DNA from: Sipunculus nudus
Taxonomy: Eukaryota > Annelida > Sipuncula > Golfingiida > Sipunculidae
Assembly (NCBI GenBank): GCA_026874595.1
Contig: CM049314.1
Coordinates: 51,941,812 to 52,005,811, forward strand
Direction: 5' to 3'
DNA length: 64,000 nt
The notes below the pieces were generated by a model that was not told where the DNA came from, searched no databases, and saw only the letters and a list, made by a program, of their open reading frames with translations. This document shows, in pieces, positions 1-12,500 of this stretch. Position numbers and translations under genes: made by a program. The stretch's first letter is position 1. Every line of letters begins with the position of its first letter.

Positions 1-1330
1 ATTTTTTTGGCTGAAAATGCATCCACAACCTTTGTAAAGAGGTTTCCTGTGACCTTGACCTTTGACCTCATGACCCAAAAATCAATTCGGGTCTTGCTTT
101 TCCAATGGGTCAAATACAAGTCAAGTTTGAAATCCATACATCAATAAAAGAAGGAATTATCATCCAGAAACTAATTTTTGGACAGATGGCTCCTGTGACC
201 TTCACCTTTGACCTTGTGACCTCAAAATTGATAGGGGTCTTCCACTCTTGGCAGGTGAACTATATGTGCAAAATGAAAGATCTCAGATGAATTTTTTGGC
301 TGAAATTGCATCCACAACCTTTTTGAAGATGTATCCTGTGACCTTGACCTTTGACCTCATGACCCCAAAATCAATTTTGGTCTTGCTTTTCCAATGGGAC
401 ATATACAAGTCAAGTTTGAAAACCACACATCAATAAAAGCAGGAATTATCATCCAGAAACTAATTTTTGGACAGATGGCTCCTGTGACCTTCACCTTTGA
501 CCTTGTGACCTCAAAATTGATAGGGTTCTTCCTCTCTTGGCAGGTGAACTATATGTGCAAGATGAAAGATCTGAGATGAAATGTTTGGCTGAAAATGCAT
601 CCACATCTTTTTAAAGATGTGTCCTGTGACCTTGACCTTTGACCTCATGACCCCAAAATCAATTTTGTTCTTGCTTTTCCAATGGGACAAATACAAGTCA
701 AGTTTGAAATCCATACATCAATAAAAGCAGGATTTATCATCCAGAAACTAATTTTTGGACAGATGGCTCCTGTGACCTTCACCTTTGACCTTGTGACCTC
801 ACAATTGATAGGGTTCTTCCACTCTTGGCAGGTGAACTGTATGTGCAAGATGAAAGATCTCAGATGAATTTTTTGGCTGAAATTGCATCCACAACCTTTT
901 TAAAGAGGTTTCCTGTGACCTTGACCTTTGACCTCATGACCCCAAAATCAATTCAGGTCTTGCTTTTCCAATGGGTCAAATACAAGTCAAGTTTGAAATC
1001 CATACATCAATAAAAGAAGGAATTATCATCCAGAAACTAATTTTTGGACAGATAGCTCCTGTGGCCTTGACCTTTGACCTTGTGACCCCAAAATTTCTAT
1101 GGATCATCCACTATTGGCAAGTGAGCTATATATTCAAGATGGAAGACCTGGGATGAAAGTTTGGCTTAAAATGCATCCACAGTATATTTTAAAATGCCAG
1201 TCCAGTGACCTTGACCTTTGACCTCATGACCCTAGAACCTATAGGGTTCTTACTCTAGTGGTGGGCCATACATAAGTCATGTTTGAAATCTATATGGCTA
1301 TCAACACTGGAGATATCATAAGAGGAGTGT
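1..1330 (+). repeat. 289-bp tandem repeat with AGGTCA-type half sites
   Basis: About four copies of a 288-289 bp unit, seen as the recurring segment beginning at 105, 394, 682 and 971. The last copy (from about 1140) is more diverged. Each unit carries two clusters of TGACCT half sites. In the cluster at 50-68, TGACCT occurs at 50-55, 56-61 and 63-68, so the minus strand has AGGTCA spaced by one base and then by zero bases. The 60-70 residue open frames here recur at the same period and are repeat shadows. Confidence 0.9.
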
Positions 1331-1353
1331 GATTTTCACCATATATGGCAATA

Positions 1354-1740
1354 TTCAAGGTCAAGGCCACTAACATAGGAAAGGTCATGACCCCAATTTA
1401 AATAACCATCATCCCATAACCCATACCTATGTATATGCATAATATAAAAGAAATCTGTCCATTAGTTTTTGACTTATAATGCTCACAGTACTGTAAGGTG
1501 GCAATTTTGGGAGTATTAAACGGCATGAAAACAAGTAAAGAATAATAGGTGGCGCCTCCAGTTTCTGGAACATGACAACCCTATCCATGATCTTCCATTA
1601 ACTTGATTTTAGGATAAACCTATGCAAGATTTCTTGAGATATTAAAGAATTTGTGTAATTTTCCCCAAAATTGGACCTATTCAAGGTCAAGGACACTCTC
1701 CTAGTAAAGGTCATGACCTCATTTTAAATAGGCGTTGTCC
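1354..1740 (+). repeat. diverged 326-bp repeat pair related to the upstream array
   Basis: The segment TTCAAGGTCAAGG followed by AAAGGTCATGACC occurs at 1354 and again at 1680, both followed by similar text (a TTTAAATA run, then CCCATA). This looks like two old copies of a dispersed family that shares the AGGTCA theme. No gene was recognised between 1331 and 1824. Confidence 0.55.
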
Positions 1741-1824
1741 TCTTACCCATATCTATATATATACCAAGTTTGGTAAAGTTCCGTGAAATATTTTTTGGGT
1801 TATCGCGCCAACAAGATTTATATG

Positions 1825-1848
1825 CGGCGGCGGCGGCGGCGGCGGCGG
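1825..1848 (+). repeat. (CGG)8 trinucleotide microsatellite
   Basis: Eight uninterrupted CGG triplets lie 43 bp before the 24-bp minisatellite. In one frame they give eight arginines (on the other strand, prolines), but that frame simply runs into the minisatellite and is not evidence of a gene. Confidence 0.95.
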
Positions 1849-1890
1849 GACCGGTATGAAAACATAGTATCCCCCGACTTTGTCTGGGGA

Positions 1891-4800
1891 TACAATAAAT
1901 ACGGAGATCAGAGTTATAATAAATACAGAGATCAGGATAATAATAAATACGGAGATCAGGAAAATAATAAATACAGAGGTCAGAGTTATAATAAATACAG
2001 AGATCAGGGTTATAATAAAAACAGAGATCAGGATAATAATAAATACGGAGATCAGGGTTATAATAAATACAGAGATCAGAGTTATAATAAATACGGAGAT
2101 CAGAGTTATAATAAATACAGAGATCAGGATAATAATAAATACGGAGATCAGGGTTATAATAAATACAGAGGTCAGAGTTATAATAAATACAGAGATCAGG
2201 GCTATAATAAAAACAGAGATCAGAATAATAATAAATACGGAGATCAGGGTTATAATAAATACAGAGGTCAGAGTTATAATAAATACGGAGATCAGGGTTA
2301 TAATAAATACAGAGATCAGGAAAATAATAAATACGGAGATCAGGATAATAATAAATACAGAGGTCAGAGTTATAATAAATACAGAGATCAGGGTTATAAT
2401 AAAAACAGAGATCAGGATAATAATAAATACGGAGATCAGGGTTATAATAAATACAGAGGTCAGAGTTATAATAAATACGGAGATCAGAGTTATAATAAAT
2501 ACAGAGATCAGGGTTATAATAAATACAGAAATCAGGGTTATAATAAATACAGAGATCAAGATTATAATAAATACAGAGATAGGGTTATAATAAATACAGA
2601 AATCAGGGTTATAATAAATACAGAGATCAGTGTTATAATAAATACGGAGACCAGGGTTATAATAAATACAGAGATCAGGGTTATAATAAATACAGAGATC
2701 AAGATTATAATAAATACAGAGATAGGGTTATAATAAATACAGAAATCAGGGTTATAATAAATACAGAGATCAGGGTTATAATAAATACAGAGATCAGGAT
2801 AATAATAAATACGGAGATCAGAGTTATAATAAATACGGAGATCAGGGTTATAATAAATAAAGAGATCAGAGTTATAATAAATACGGAGACCAGGGTTATA
2901 ATAAATACAGAGATCAGGGTTATAATAAATACAGAGATCAAAATTATAATAAATACAGAGATAGGGTTATAATAAATACAGAAATCAGGGTTATAATAAA
3001 TACAGAGATCAGGGTTATAATAAATACAGAGATCAGGATAATAATAAATACGGAGATCAGGGTAATAATAAATACGGAGATCAGGGTTATAATAAATAAA
3101 GAGATCAGAGTTATAATAAATACGGAGATCAGAATTATAATAAATACAGAGATCAGGATAATAATAAATACGGAGATCAGGGTTATAATAAATACAGAGG
3201 TCAGAGTTATTATAAATAAAGAGATCAGAGTTATAATAAATACAGAGATCAGGATAATAATAAATACGGAGATCAGGGTTATAATAAATACAGAGGTCAG
3301 AGTTCTAATAAATACAGAGATCAGGGTTATAATAAATACAGAAATCAGGGTTATAATAAATACAGAGATCAGGGTTATAATAAATACGGAGACCAGGATT
3401 ATAATAAATACAGAGATCAGGGTTATAATAAATACAGAGATCAGGGTTATAATAAAAATAGAGATCAGGATAATAATAAATACGGAGATCAGGGTTATAA
3501 TAAATACAGAGGTCAGAGTTATACTAAATACAGAGATCAGGATAATAATAAATACGGAGATCAGGGTTATAATAAATACAGAGATCAGGATAATAATGAA
3601 TACGGAGATCAGGATAATATTAAATACAGAGGTCAGAGTTATAATAAATACAGAGATCAGGGTTATAATAAAAACAGAGATCAGAATAATAATAAATACG
3701 GAGATCAGGATTATAATAAATACACAGGTCAGAGTTATAAGAAATACGGAGATCAGGGTTATAATAAATACAGAGATCAGGATAATAATAAATACGGAGA
3801 TCAGGATAATAATAAATACAGAGGTCAGAGTTATAATAAATACAGAGATCAGGGTTATAATAAAAACAGAGATCAGGATAATAATAAATACGGAGATCAG
3901 GGTTATAATAAATACAGAGGTCAGAGTTATAATAAATACGGAGATCAGAGTTATAATAAATACAGAGATCAGGATAATAATAAATACGGAGATCAGGGTT
4001 ATAATAAATACAGAGGTCAGAGTTCTAATAAATACAGAGATCAGGGTTATAATAAATACAGAAATCAGGGTTATAATAAATACAGAGATCAGGGTTATAA
4101 TAAATACGGAGACCAGGGTTATAATAAATACAGAGATCAGGGTTATAATAAATACAGAGATCAAGATTATAATAAATACAGAGATAGGGTTATAATAAAA
4201 ACAGAAATCAGGGTTATAATAAATACAGATATCAGGGTTATAATAAATACAGAGATCAGGGTTATAATGAATACAGAGATCAGGTTTATAATAAATACAG
4301 AGATCAGGGTTATAATAAATACAGAGATCAGGGTTATAATAAATACAGAGATCAGGGTTATAATAAATACAGAGATCAGGGTTATAATAAATACAGAGAT
4401 CAGGGTTATAATAAATACAGAGATCAGGGTTATAATAAATACAGAGATCAGGGTTATAATAAATACAGAGATAGGGTTATAATAAATACAGAGATCAGGG
4501 TTATAATAAATGCAGAAATCAGGGTTATAATAAATACAGAAATCAGGGTTATAATAAATACAGAGATCAGGGTTATAATAATTACAGAGTTATACTAAAT
4601 ACAGAGATCAGGGTTATAATAAATACAGAGATCAGGGTTATAATAAATACAGAGATCAGGGTTATAATAAATACAGAGATCAGGGTTATAATAAATACAG
4701 AGATCAGGGTTATAATAAATAGAGAAATCAGGGTTATAATACATACAGAAATCAGGGTTATAATACATACAGAGATCAGGGTTATAATAAATACAGAGAT

Positions 4801-5901
4801 CAGGGTTATAATAAATACAGAGATCAGGGTTATAATAAATGCAGAAATCAGGGTTATAATAAATACAGAAATCAGGGTTATAATAAATACAGAGATCAGG
4901 GTTATAATAAATACAGAGATCAGGGTTATAATAAATACAGAGATCAGGGTTATAATAAATACAGAGATCAGGGTTATAATAAATACAGAGATCAGGGTTA
5001 TAATAAATACAGAGATCAGGGTTATAATAAATACAGAGATCAGGGTTATAATAAATACAGAGATCAGGGTTGAATTAAATACTGAGATCAGGGTTATAAT
5101 AAATACAGAGATCAGGGTTATAATAAATACAGAGATCAGGGTTGAATTAAATACAGAGATCAGGGTTATAATAAATACAGAGATCAGGGTTATAATAAAT
5201 ACAGAGATCAGGGTTATAATAAATACAGAGATCAGGGTTATAATAAATACAGAGATCAGGGTTATTATAAATACAGAGATCAGGGTTATTATAAATACAG
5301 TGATCAGGGTTATGATTAATACAGAGATCAGGGTTATGATAAATACAGAGATCTGGGTTATAATAAATACAGAGATCAGGGTTATAATAAATACAGAGAT
5401 CAGGGTTATAATAAATACAGAGATCAGGGTTATAATAAATACAGAGATCAGGGTTATAATAAATACAGAGATCAGGGTTATAATAAATACAGAGATCAGG
5501 GTTATAATAAATACAGAAATCAGGGTTATAATAAATACAGAGATCAGGGTTATAATAAATACAGAGATAGGGTTATAATAAATACAGAGATCAGGGTTAT
5601 AATAAATACAGAAATCAGGGTTATAATAAAAACAGAGATCAGGGTTGTAATAAATACAGAGATCAGGGTTGTAATAAATACAGAGATAGGGTTATAATAA
5701 ATACAGAGATAGGGTTATAATAAATACAGAGATCAGGGTTATAATAAATACAGAGATCAGGGTTATAATAAATACAGAGATCAGGGTTATAATAAATACA
5801 GAGATCAGGGTCATAATAAATACAGAGATCAAGGTTATAATAAATACAGGGATCAGGGCTATAATAAATACAGAGATCAAGGTTATAATAAATACAGGGA
5901 T
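1891..5901 (+). repeat. 24-bp minisatellite, about 165 copies
   Basis: The consensus unit is TTATAATAAATACAGAGATC followed by AGGG. Because 24 is a multiple of three, long octapeptide frames appear on both strands (NKYRDQGY, INTEIRVI, ISVFIITL). They end where 23-bp units (GAGATAGGG instead of GAGATCAGGG) shift the frame. The left half (to about 4200) mixes unit subtypes (CGGAGATCA, AGAGGTCA, GATAATAATA) in a higher-order order. The block 3241-3420 recurs at 3961-4140 (720 bp, 30 units) with one mismatch. The right half is much more homogeneous. Each unit contains one AATAAA hexamer on the plus strand. Confidence 0.95.
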
Positions 5902-5910
5902 CAGGGTTGG

Positions 5911-6000
5911 GTTCAAATGCAAATGCATCTATATCGCATTTGTATTTGCATTCAAATGCAGAGCTACCAGAAACATTTGCTTTTCATATGAAAATGAAAT
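5911..6000. repeat. left subterminal ATGCAAAT cluster of the hAT-like element
   Basis: Several ATGCAAAT / ATTTGCAT-type words on both strands occur within about 90 bp of the left end. Subterminal repeats of a short word are typical transposase-binding sites in hAT elements (family knowledge). The same word is also the classical POU/Oct octamer. Confidence 0.6.
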
Positions 6001-6690
6001 TCAAAAAATGCTCAATAGTACCAATTATAAAAGGCTTTATGGTTCGACTGCCATTTGAGCAGTTCGGTGATGACTGCAAATGACATGTGCATGAGCAGTT
6101 TGTACAGGTCATGATAAATGACCAAGGCTACCAATCATGCAGGGTACATAACCACTGTTATTGATGTGTACATCATTCCTGTTTGGGTAATGTGGTGATG
6201 CATAATTTTCACCAGTCCATTACATATTTTAGCTGATGCTAATATTACTACTTCAAAACCTTTTTAACTTGATAATAAAAGACTGGAAATGCTGATGTAT
6301 CCCAGATGTAATGGGCACCTGATGTAAATAGTTACTGATGCTGTTATGAGAATACAGACATACCTCTGGGCATAATATATATTGGTGCATAATTTTCAAA
6401 AATCCATTAAATATCTTGAAAACAATACACTGTAAATCAGGGATGGGATGATAGTAATGTGTAATGGTAATAATAATAGAAAATTCAAGGTTTTCAAATG
6501 ACAAAGTAGGCCCCCCTAATAGTAATAGGCAAGAAATTTTTACCTGTAATAGCAACAGTACAGTAATAGGACCCCAAGTAATAGAATTATAGCCATAATA
6601 CAATTACTCTGCCCCAAGCAGATAATAATTTTATGCTCGCCACACCATCAGTGTTTTGTGTGTTGGGCGCCAATAAAAGGAAATGATACT
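6001..6690. other. no gene recognised, AT-rich interior of the hAT-like element
   Basis: A 116-codon minus-strand frame (6253-6603) exists, but it shows no recognisable motif and no supporting context. Nothing else was identified. Confidence 0.5.
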
Positions 6691-6707
6691 GGGGGGGGGG
6701 GGGGGGG
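6691..6707 (+). repeat. G17 homopolymer
   Basis: Seventeen consecutive G residues. The length is prone to sequencing error and the tract can form G-quadruplex structures. Confidence 0.9.
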
Positions 6708-7057
6708 ACAGTTCTAGTATATACACAAATATTTAAAGCCCAAGACCTGCCTGGTTAAAAAGAAGGTAATAATAACCAAAATCAGGGTTAAAAACTGTCC
6801 CGACAAATAGTGAGAATACTTGGAGGGCGGACATCGTTATTAGTACGGCGGCGCTGGGCGATAATTAAGGTAACACTGTGTTCTGGGAAATCTTGTACTC
6901 TTAACGTACGGAAACCCATAGCCGGTAGCGTGAGGACCTTGCTAAATAAGCAGATTCATTTGAAACAAGTAGTTTAATTTTATCTGCAGTATAACCAGTT
7001 CATGAAGACGCGGAATTAACTAGGAGAGGGCGAATATCCAATATGGCGGCACTGCTT
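6708..7057. other. moderately GC-rich single-copy sequence, no gene recognised
   Basis: The stretch contains several ATGGCGG/ACGGCGG words (for example near 6845 and 7043), a motif often found around animal transcription starts. No convincing exon, start or splice pair could be established. Confidence 0.4.
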
Positions 7058-7067
7058 ACAAGAGGGC

Positions 7068-7449
7068 TAGTCTCTCCAACAGACGCCAGGTGCCGCTACC
7101 GCTCTTGCACCAGTACGTCTGTTATTGGACGCCATTTTTCTTAGGAACGGAAGTGTTGTTTGGCATGCGCAAGGAATCCCCCTACTATACCACCCTTGCA
7201 ATAGACAAGCAAAAGTATATTATTTTTGCCACACAACCAAACAATATTGTTTACTTGTCTTTATAGGGGTCTGCCGGGTTTGTGCAAGGGCGACATCCAT
7301 TCTGGTTTCACCTCCAGATGCTAGGGGGGTTTCCTTGCGCATGCCCAACGGCACTTCCGTTTTTCAAGACTCTTGAAAAAAATGGCGTCCAATAACAGAC
7401 GTACTGGTGCAAGAGCGGTAGCGGCACCTGGCGTCTGTTGGAGAGACTA
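7068..7449. mobile_element. 382-bp Mutator-like MITE nested in the hAT-like element
   Basis: The left end TAGTCTCTCCAACAGACGCC is mirrored exactly at the right end, and the inverted repeats stay essentially identical for about 70 bp, then continue with small indels to about 120 bp. A perfect 10-bp direct repeat ACAAGAGGGC flanks the element (7058-7067 and 7450-7459). Long TIRs with a 9-11 bp target duplication fit a Mutator-like MITE. The loop (about 7190-7320) encodes nothing recognisable. The perfect TSD and near-identical arms point to a fairly recent insertion. Confidence 0.8.
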
Positions 7450-7459
7450 ACAAGAGGGC

Positions 7460-8882
7460 GGAAGTTCAAGGTCGCTAGATTTTGAATAATGATAACAGAG
7501 GACCTCGCTTTGACAAGAAGGGTCACGATAAGTAAATATATGTTACATACATCCCCATCCGTATTCTAACTGGACTAAAAACTCCATTAAATATTATATT
7601 AAGAAAGATTTGGGGCGACCATAATGCACTGCAAACCGGAAGTAAGTACCGGCCAATAGCAGTCCAGGTCATTGTTTGAGAAGACATGCCCGCGCTGGGA
7701 CAAGATCACTCGTCAACCAGGGATCGGCAACCATCGACCACTAGTACCAGGAGAAACGACGACCAGTGAATTCATCTGTCAGGGAAAACGACAACCAGCA
7801 ACGTACTATCTGGAAGAAAACCCACCACCACCCCCTTCGCCACCGACTCAAGCACTCTGTGTTCTGCTTGTTAATGTTAAAATTTTAAAGTTTATTGTTT
7901 CTAAACAGTATACATAGTATTTGTCGAGGTGTAAACTGTTTACTTTTACTACTACTACTTTTACTTTTAATATAACCTATACGATATATATGGCGTGTTG
8001 TACCCTACCTTCCCGTCAGTGGAAAAGAAGGGATAATTGCTGAATATGTTGAATATGGAAATTTTAATGTTATTTTTAATAAACCTCGGCCAGTTTTTCC
8101 CACAATTCCATGTCTTGTGCGCTTCTTTCAGCACTTCCGAGAACAGAGCAAGTGACTGGATGGGTATGAATGATATTATCAAGTTTTGATTAATTATGGG
8201 ATAACTGTGAGCAGGTTCGGGTGTGTGCATGTTGGTGTGACAGAGCATAAATACATTTACTATAACAACCCTTGACTAAAACAGGTTAGGGGTGAAGTGT
8301 TTGTTTGATTATATTGAAAGTTGAAACACAGGAAAGGGCTAAAGTTGTAATGTGATTAATTTAGGCTAGATGCTGTCATGGTCCAGTGGACATCAGGCGT
8401 GGGCTGGTGATAACCAATTAGTTAAACCCTGGGCTTGTTTGCAGATTCATTAATTAGGCATTGCAGCAGTGTCTGGTCAGTTTATGGAGCAAGTTATTGT
8501 CAGGCTAGTCTAGACATTAATTCTGCAGTATTGGTGATGTTTAAGTACTTCAGGCTAGATCCACTGATAGCCATAACCTCTGATGAGTTAATAAGTGGCG
8601 CCAGAGACAGTGAATAAATCCCTCTTTGTACTCACCAATATTGCAGTCTAATTACTAAGCTTGAACAATTCTTGAAGAGTGTGTTTGAAAATGTAATGTT
8701 TATCAGGTGTAATAAAGACCTTTTACAGGTAAATTAAAATTAACTAATCTAACAAGATGTAATGAAATGTTGGTGGACACGAAATTCTCAACACTTTAGT
8801 GATTTGCTGAACATTAATAGGTTGAATCTGAATCCTACAAGCAAGAGTCACTAAGTGTACATCGTATTTTCTATAATTTAAA
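7460..8882. other. single-copy sequence inside the hAT-like element, no gene recognised
   Basis: Short frames of 60-93 codons occur on both strands (for example 7672-7917 plus and 7967-8248 minus), but none has a recognisable motif or a convincing splice environment. The GC-richer part at 7610-7860 could be transcribed. That cannot be decided from sequence alone. Confidence 0.4.
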
Positions 8883-8884
8883 GA

Positions 8885-8919
<35 letters not shown>

Positions 8920-8920
8920 T
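8883..8920. repeat. (TA)n microsatellite
   Basis: A run of TA dinucleotides with one G interruption. Confidence 0.9.
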
Positions 8921-9078
8921 ACAAACGTATATATTACTGGATTTATAATACAGGAACTGTTTATATTTAATTATGTAAAATTACATTGAATTTTATAAAA
9001 AAAAAGGATCTTTTTTTTTGTGAAATAGCAATAATATTTCAGGAATGCTGACTCCATTTGTATGTTTTTAACCAAAAA

Positions 9079-9248
9079 GAGGTCAAATGCAAATGCATTT
9101 GTAAGCGCATTTGCAAAAACATTTGACTTTGATCTAATTTATGGCGTTTGCATTTGAAATTTTTAAATCGAATTTGCATTTGCATTATAATTTTGTTAAT
9201 CCTTTGCATTTGCATTTAAATGCGCCAAGTTCATTGAACCCAACCCTG
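9079..9248. repeat. right subterminal ATTTGCAT cluster and right TIR of the hAT-like element
   Basis: About 170 bp contain many ATGCAAAT / ATTTGCAT-like words in both orientations, ending in TTGAACCCAACCCTG, the inverse of the left terminus. It mirrors the left cluster at 5911-6000. Confidence 0.6.
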
Positions 9249-9418
9249 ACATAGATTTGATTCAAAGGATGCTGTGCACTCGTTACGGCTATTTATTCAT
9301 TTTAACAGGGCTATTGATCGGTATTAACGAGTGGCTTGATGATCATCCTGGCGGGAATTGGTTGTCTCCGACAATATTTTGTTTGCCTGATTGTAGATGA
9401 TCATGCAGTAATACCTAC

Positions 9419-9521
9419 CCTTTTCGCCAGGTGGCACAAGATCGTCCGTCAAAATGTCTGCCATCGCATTCCTCGTGACCCCGTCTTAAATGACCATCCC
9501 CACAAAAAGACCTCCGACAGT
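9419..9521 (-). CDS. downstream exon of a cysteine-rich repeat gene
   Basis: This is a predicted internal exon of 103 nt on the minus strand. The acceptor is TTTCTTATAG (AG at 9523-9522) and the donor is GG|GTAGGTAT. Read with two leading bases it encodes 33 codons with the motif SFCGDGHLRRG, then HEECDGRHFDG, then RSCATWRK, followed by two bases. This pattern (CGDG, spacer, GEECDG, F.G.SC) resembles the disulfide-rich repeats known as DUF4215 or Myxococcus-type cysteine-rich repeats, found in extracellular proteins. The other two frames contain stops. The two leading bases AC complete the codon left open by the exon at 22927-23014 (A+AC = Asn). The second candidate donor, 4 bp further on, would include an in-frame TAG, so the first is preferred. 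The following exon is not recognised in the window. The binding partner and function are unknown. Confidence 0.7.
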
Positions 9522-12500
9522 CTATAAGAAACGGTATGCTGGTTAACAAACGGACCTCCTGCATGTCAATGAATAATCTAGTGGGTAACAAAAGTGTTCT
9601 GGATTTAACAGTATTATATGTTACGGATGTAATAGTTACTAATCAGCGTGAGGGATTGTATATTTACTTATTAACAGTGTCATCATTAACTTGAGGGACT
9701 GTACATTTACTTACTAACACAGTCATCATCAGCGTGACGGACTGTATATCTACTTACTAACACAGTTATCATCAGCATGACGGACTGTATATCTACTTAC
9801 TAACACAGTTATCATCAGCGTGACGGACTGTATATCTACTTACTAACACAGTTATCATCAGCATGACGAACTGTATATCTACTTACTAACACATTGATCA
9901 TCAGCATGACGGACTGTATATCTACTTACTCACACAGTAATCACTGTGTATTTACTAACTAACACTGTCCTCATCAGCGTGACGTACTGTAAATTTACTC
10001 ACTAACACAGTCATCATCAGCGTGACGGACTGTATATCTACTTACTAACACAGTTATCATCAGCATGACGAACTGTATATCTACTTACTAACAAATTTAT
10101 CATCAGCATGACGGACTGTATATCTACTTACTCACACAGTAATCACTGTGTATTTACTAACTAACACTGTCATCAACAGCGTGACGTACTGGAAATTTAC
10201 TCACTAACACAGTCATCATCAGCGTGACGGACTGAATATTTACGTACTTGCACAGTAATCACTGTGTATTTATTTACTAACACTGTCATCATCAGCATGA
10301 CGGACAGTATATCTACTTACTCACACAGTCCTCACTGTATATTTACTTACTAACACAGTCACCATCACCGTGACGGACTGTATATTTACTTACTAACACA
10401 GTCATCATCACCTTGACGGACTGTATATCTACTTACTAACACAGTTATCATCAGCATGACGGACTGTATATCTACTTACTAACACAGTTATCATCAGCGT
10501 GACGGACTGTATATCTACTTACTAACACAGTTATCATCAGCATGACGAACTGTATATCTACTTACTAACACATTGATCATCAGCATGACGGACTGTATAT
10601 CTACTTACTCACACAGTAATCACTGTGTATTTACTAACTAACACTGTCCTCATCAGCGTGACGTACTGTAAATTTACTCACTAACACAGTCATCATCAGC
10701 GTGACGGACTGTATATCTACTTACTAACACAGTTATCATCAGCATGACGAACTGTATATCTACTTACTAACAAATTTATCATCAGCATGACGGACTGTAT
10801 ATCTACTTACTCACACAGTAATCACTGTGTATTTACTAACTAACACTGTCATCAACAGCGTGACGTACTGTAAATTTACTCACTAACACAGTCATCATCA
10901 GCGTGACGGACTGAATATTTACGTACTTGCACAGTAATCACTGTGTATTTATTTACTAACACTGTCATCATCAGCATGACGGACAGTATATCTACTTACT
11001 CACACAGTCCTCACTGTATATTTACTTACTAACACAGTCACCATCACCGTGACGGACTGTATATTTACTTACTAACACAGTCATCATCACCTTGACGGAC
11101 TGTATATTTAAGTACTTGCACAGTCAACACTGTGTATTTATTTACTAACACAGTCCTCATCAGCGTGACGGACTGCTATCTACTTACACAGTCATCACTG
11201 TGTATTTACTTACTAACACAGTCATCATCAGCGTGACAGACTGTATATCTACTTACAAAGTCATCATCAACGTGACGGACTGTACATTTACTTACTAACA
11301 GAGTTATCATCAGCGTGACGGACTGTATATCTACTTACTAACACAGTCATCATCAGCATGACGAACTGTTTATCTACTTACTAACACATTTATCATCAGC
11401 ATGACGGACTGTATATCTACTTACTCACACAGTAATCACTGTGTATTTACTAACTAACACTGTCCTCATCAGCGTGACGTACTGTAAATTTACTCACTAA
11501 CACAGTCATCATCAGCGTGACGGACTGTATATCTACTTACTAACACAGTTATCATCAGCATGACGAACTGTATATCTACTTACTAACACATTTATCATCA
11601 GCTTGACGGACTGTATATCTACTTACTCACACAGTCAATATCAGCATGACGAACTGTATATCTACTTACTAACACATTTATCATCAGCATGACGAACTGT
11701 ATATCTACTTACTAACACATTTATCATCAGCATGACGGACTGTATATCTACTTACTCACACAGTAATCACTGTGTATTTACTAACTAACACAGTTATCAT
11801 CAGCATGACGGACTGTATATCTACTTACTCACACAGTCAATATCAGCATGACGAACTGTATATCTACTTACTAACACAGTTATCATCAGCATGACGAACT
11901 GTATATCTACTTACTAACACATTTATCATCAGCATGACGGACTGTATATCTACTTACTCACACAGTAATCACTGTGTATTTACTAACTAACACTGTCCTC
12001 ATCAGCGTGACGTACTGTAAATTTACTCACTAACACAGTCATCATCAGCGTGACGGACTGTATATCTACTTACTAACACAGTTATCATCAGCATGACGAA
12101 CTGTATATCTACTTACTAACACATTTATCATCAGCATGACGGACTGTATATCTACTTACTCACACAGTAATCACTGTGTATTTACTAACTAACACTGTCC
12201 TCATCAGCGTGACGTACTGTAAATTTACTCACTAACACAGTCATCATCAGCGTGACGGACTGTACATTTACTTACTAACAGAGTTATCATCAGCATGACG
12301 AACTGTATATCTACTTACTAACACATTTATCATCAGCGTGACGGACTGTATATCTACTTACTCACACAGTCAATATCAGTTTGACGAACTGTATATCTAC
12401 TTACTAACACAGTTATCATCAGCATGACGGACTGTATATCTACTTACTAACACATTTATCATAAGCATGACGGACTGTATATCTACTTACTCACACAGTA

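Larger units (their letters stand above)
5902..9248. mobile_element. hAT-like non-autonomous DNA transposon (3.35 kb)
   Basis: The left end begins CAGGGTTGGGTTCAA at 5902. The right end at 9248 is the exact inverse (TTGAACCCAACCCTG), giving 15-bp terminal inverted repeats that start with CAG. The flanking octamers are ACAGGGAT (5894-5901) and ACATAGAT (9249-9256), 6 of 8 identical, which fits an aged 8-bp hAT target duplication. The left one differs slightly from the usual minisatellite text ACAGAGAT, suggesting insertion into the edge of the 24-bp array. Both subterminal regions are dense in ATTTGCAT/ATGCAAAT octamers. No transposase-like frame was found inside, so it would depend on a transposase made elsewhere. 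The superfamily assignment is inference from end sequence and TSD length. Confidence 0.65.

Noticed and set aside
1753-2733. Long open frames on both strands of the 24-bp minisatellite (also 2944-4164 and others), with an Arg8 or Pro8 start region
   Set aside because: Unit length 24 is divisible by three, all changes follow unit subtypes, and the frames end at 23-bp units. There is no gene context.
6253-6603. 116-codon minus-strand frame in the hAT-like element
   Set aside because: No transposase motif or other recognisable signature, and AT-rich text.
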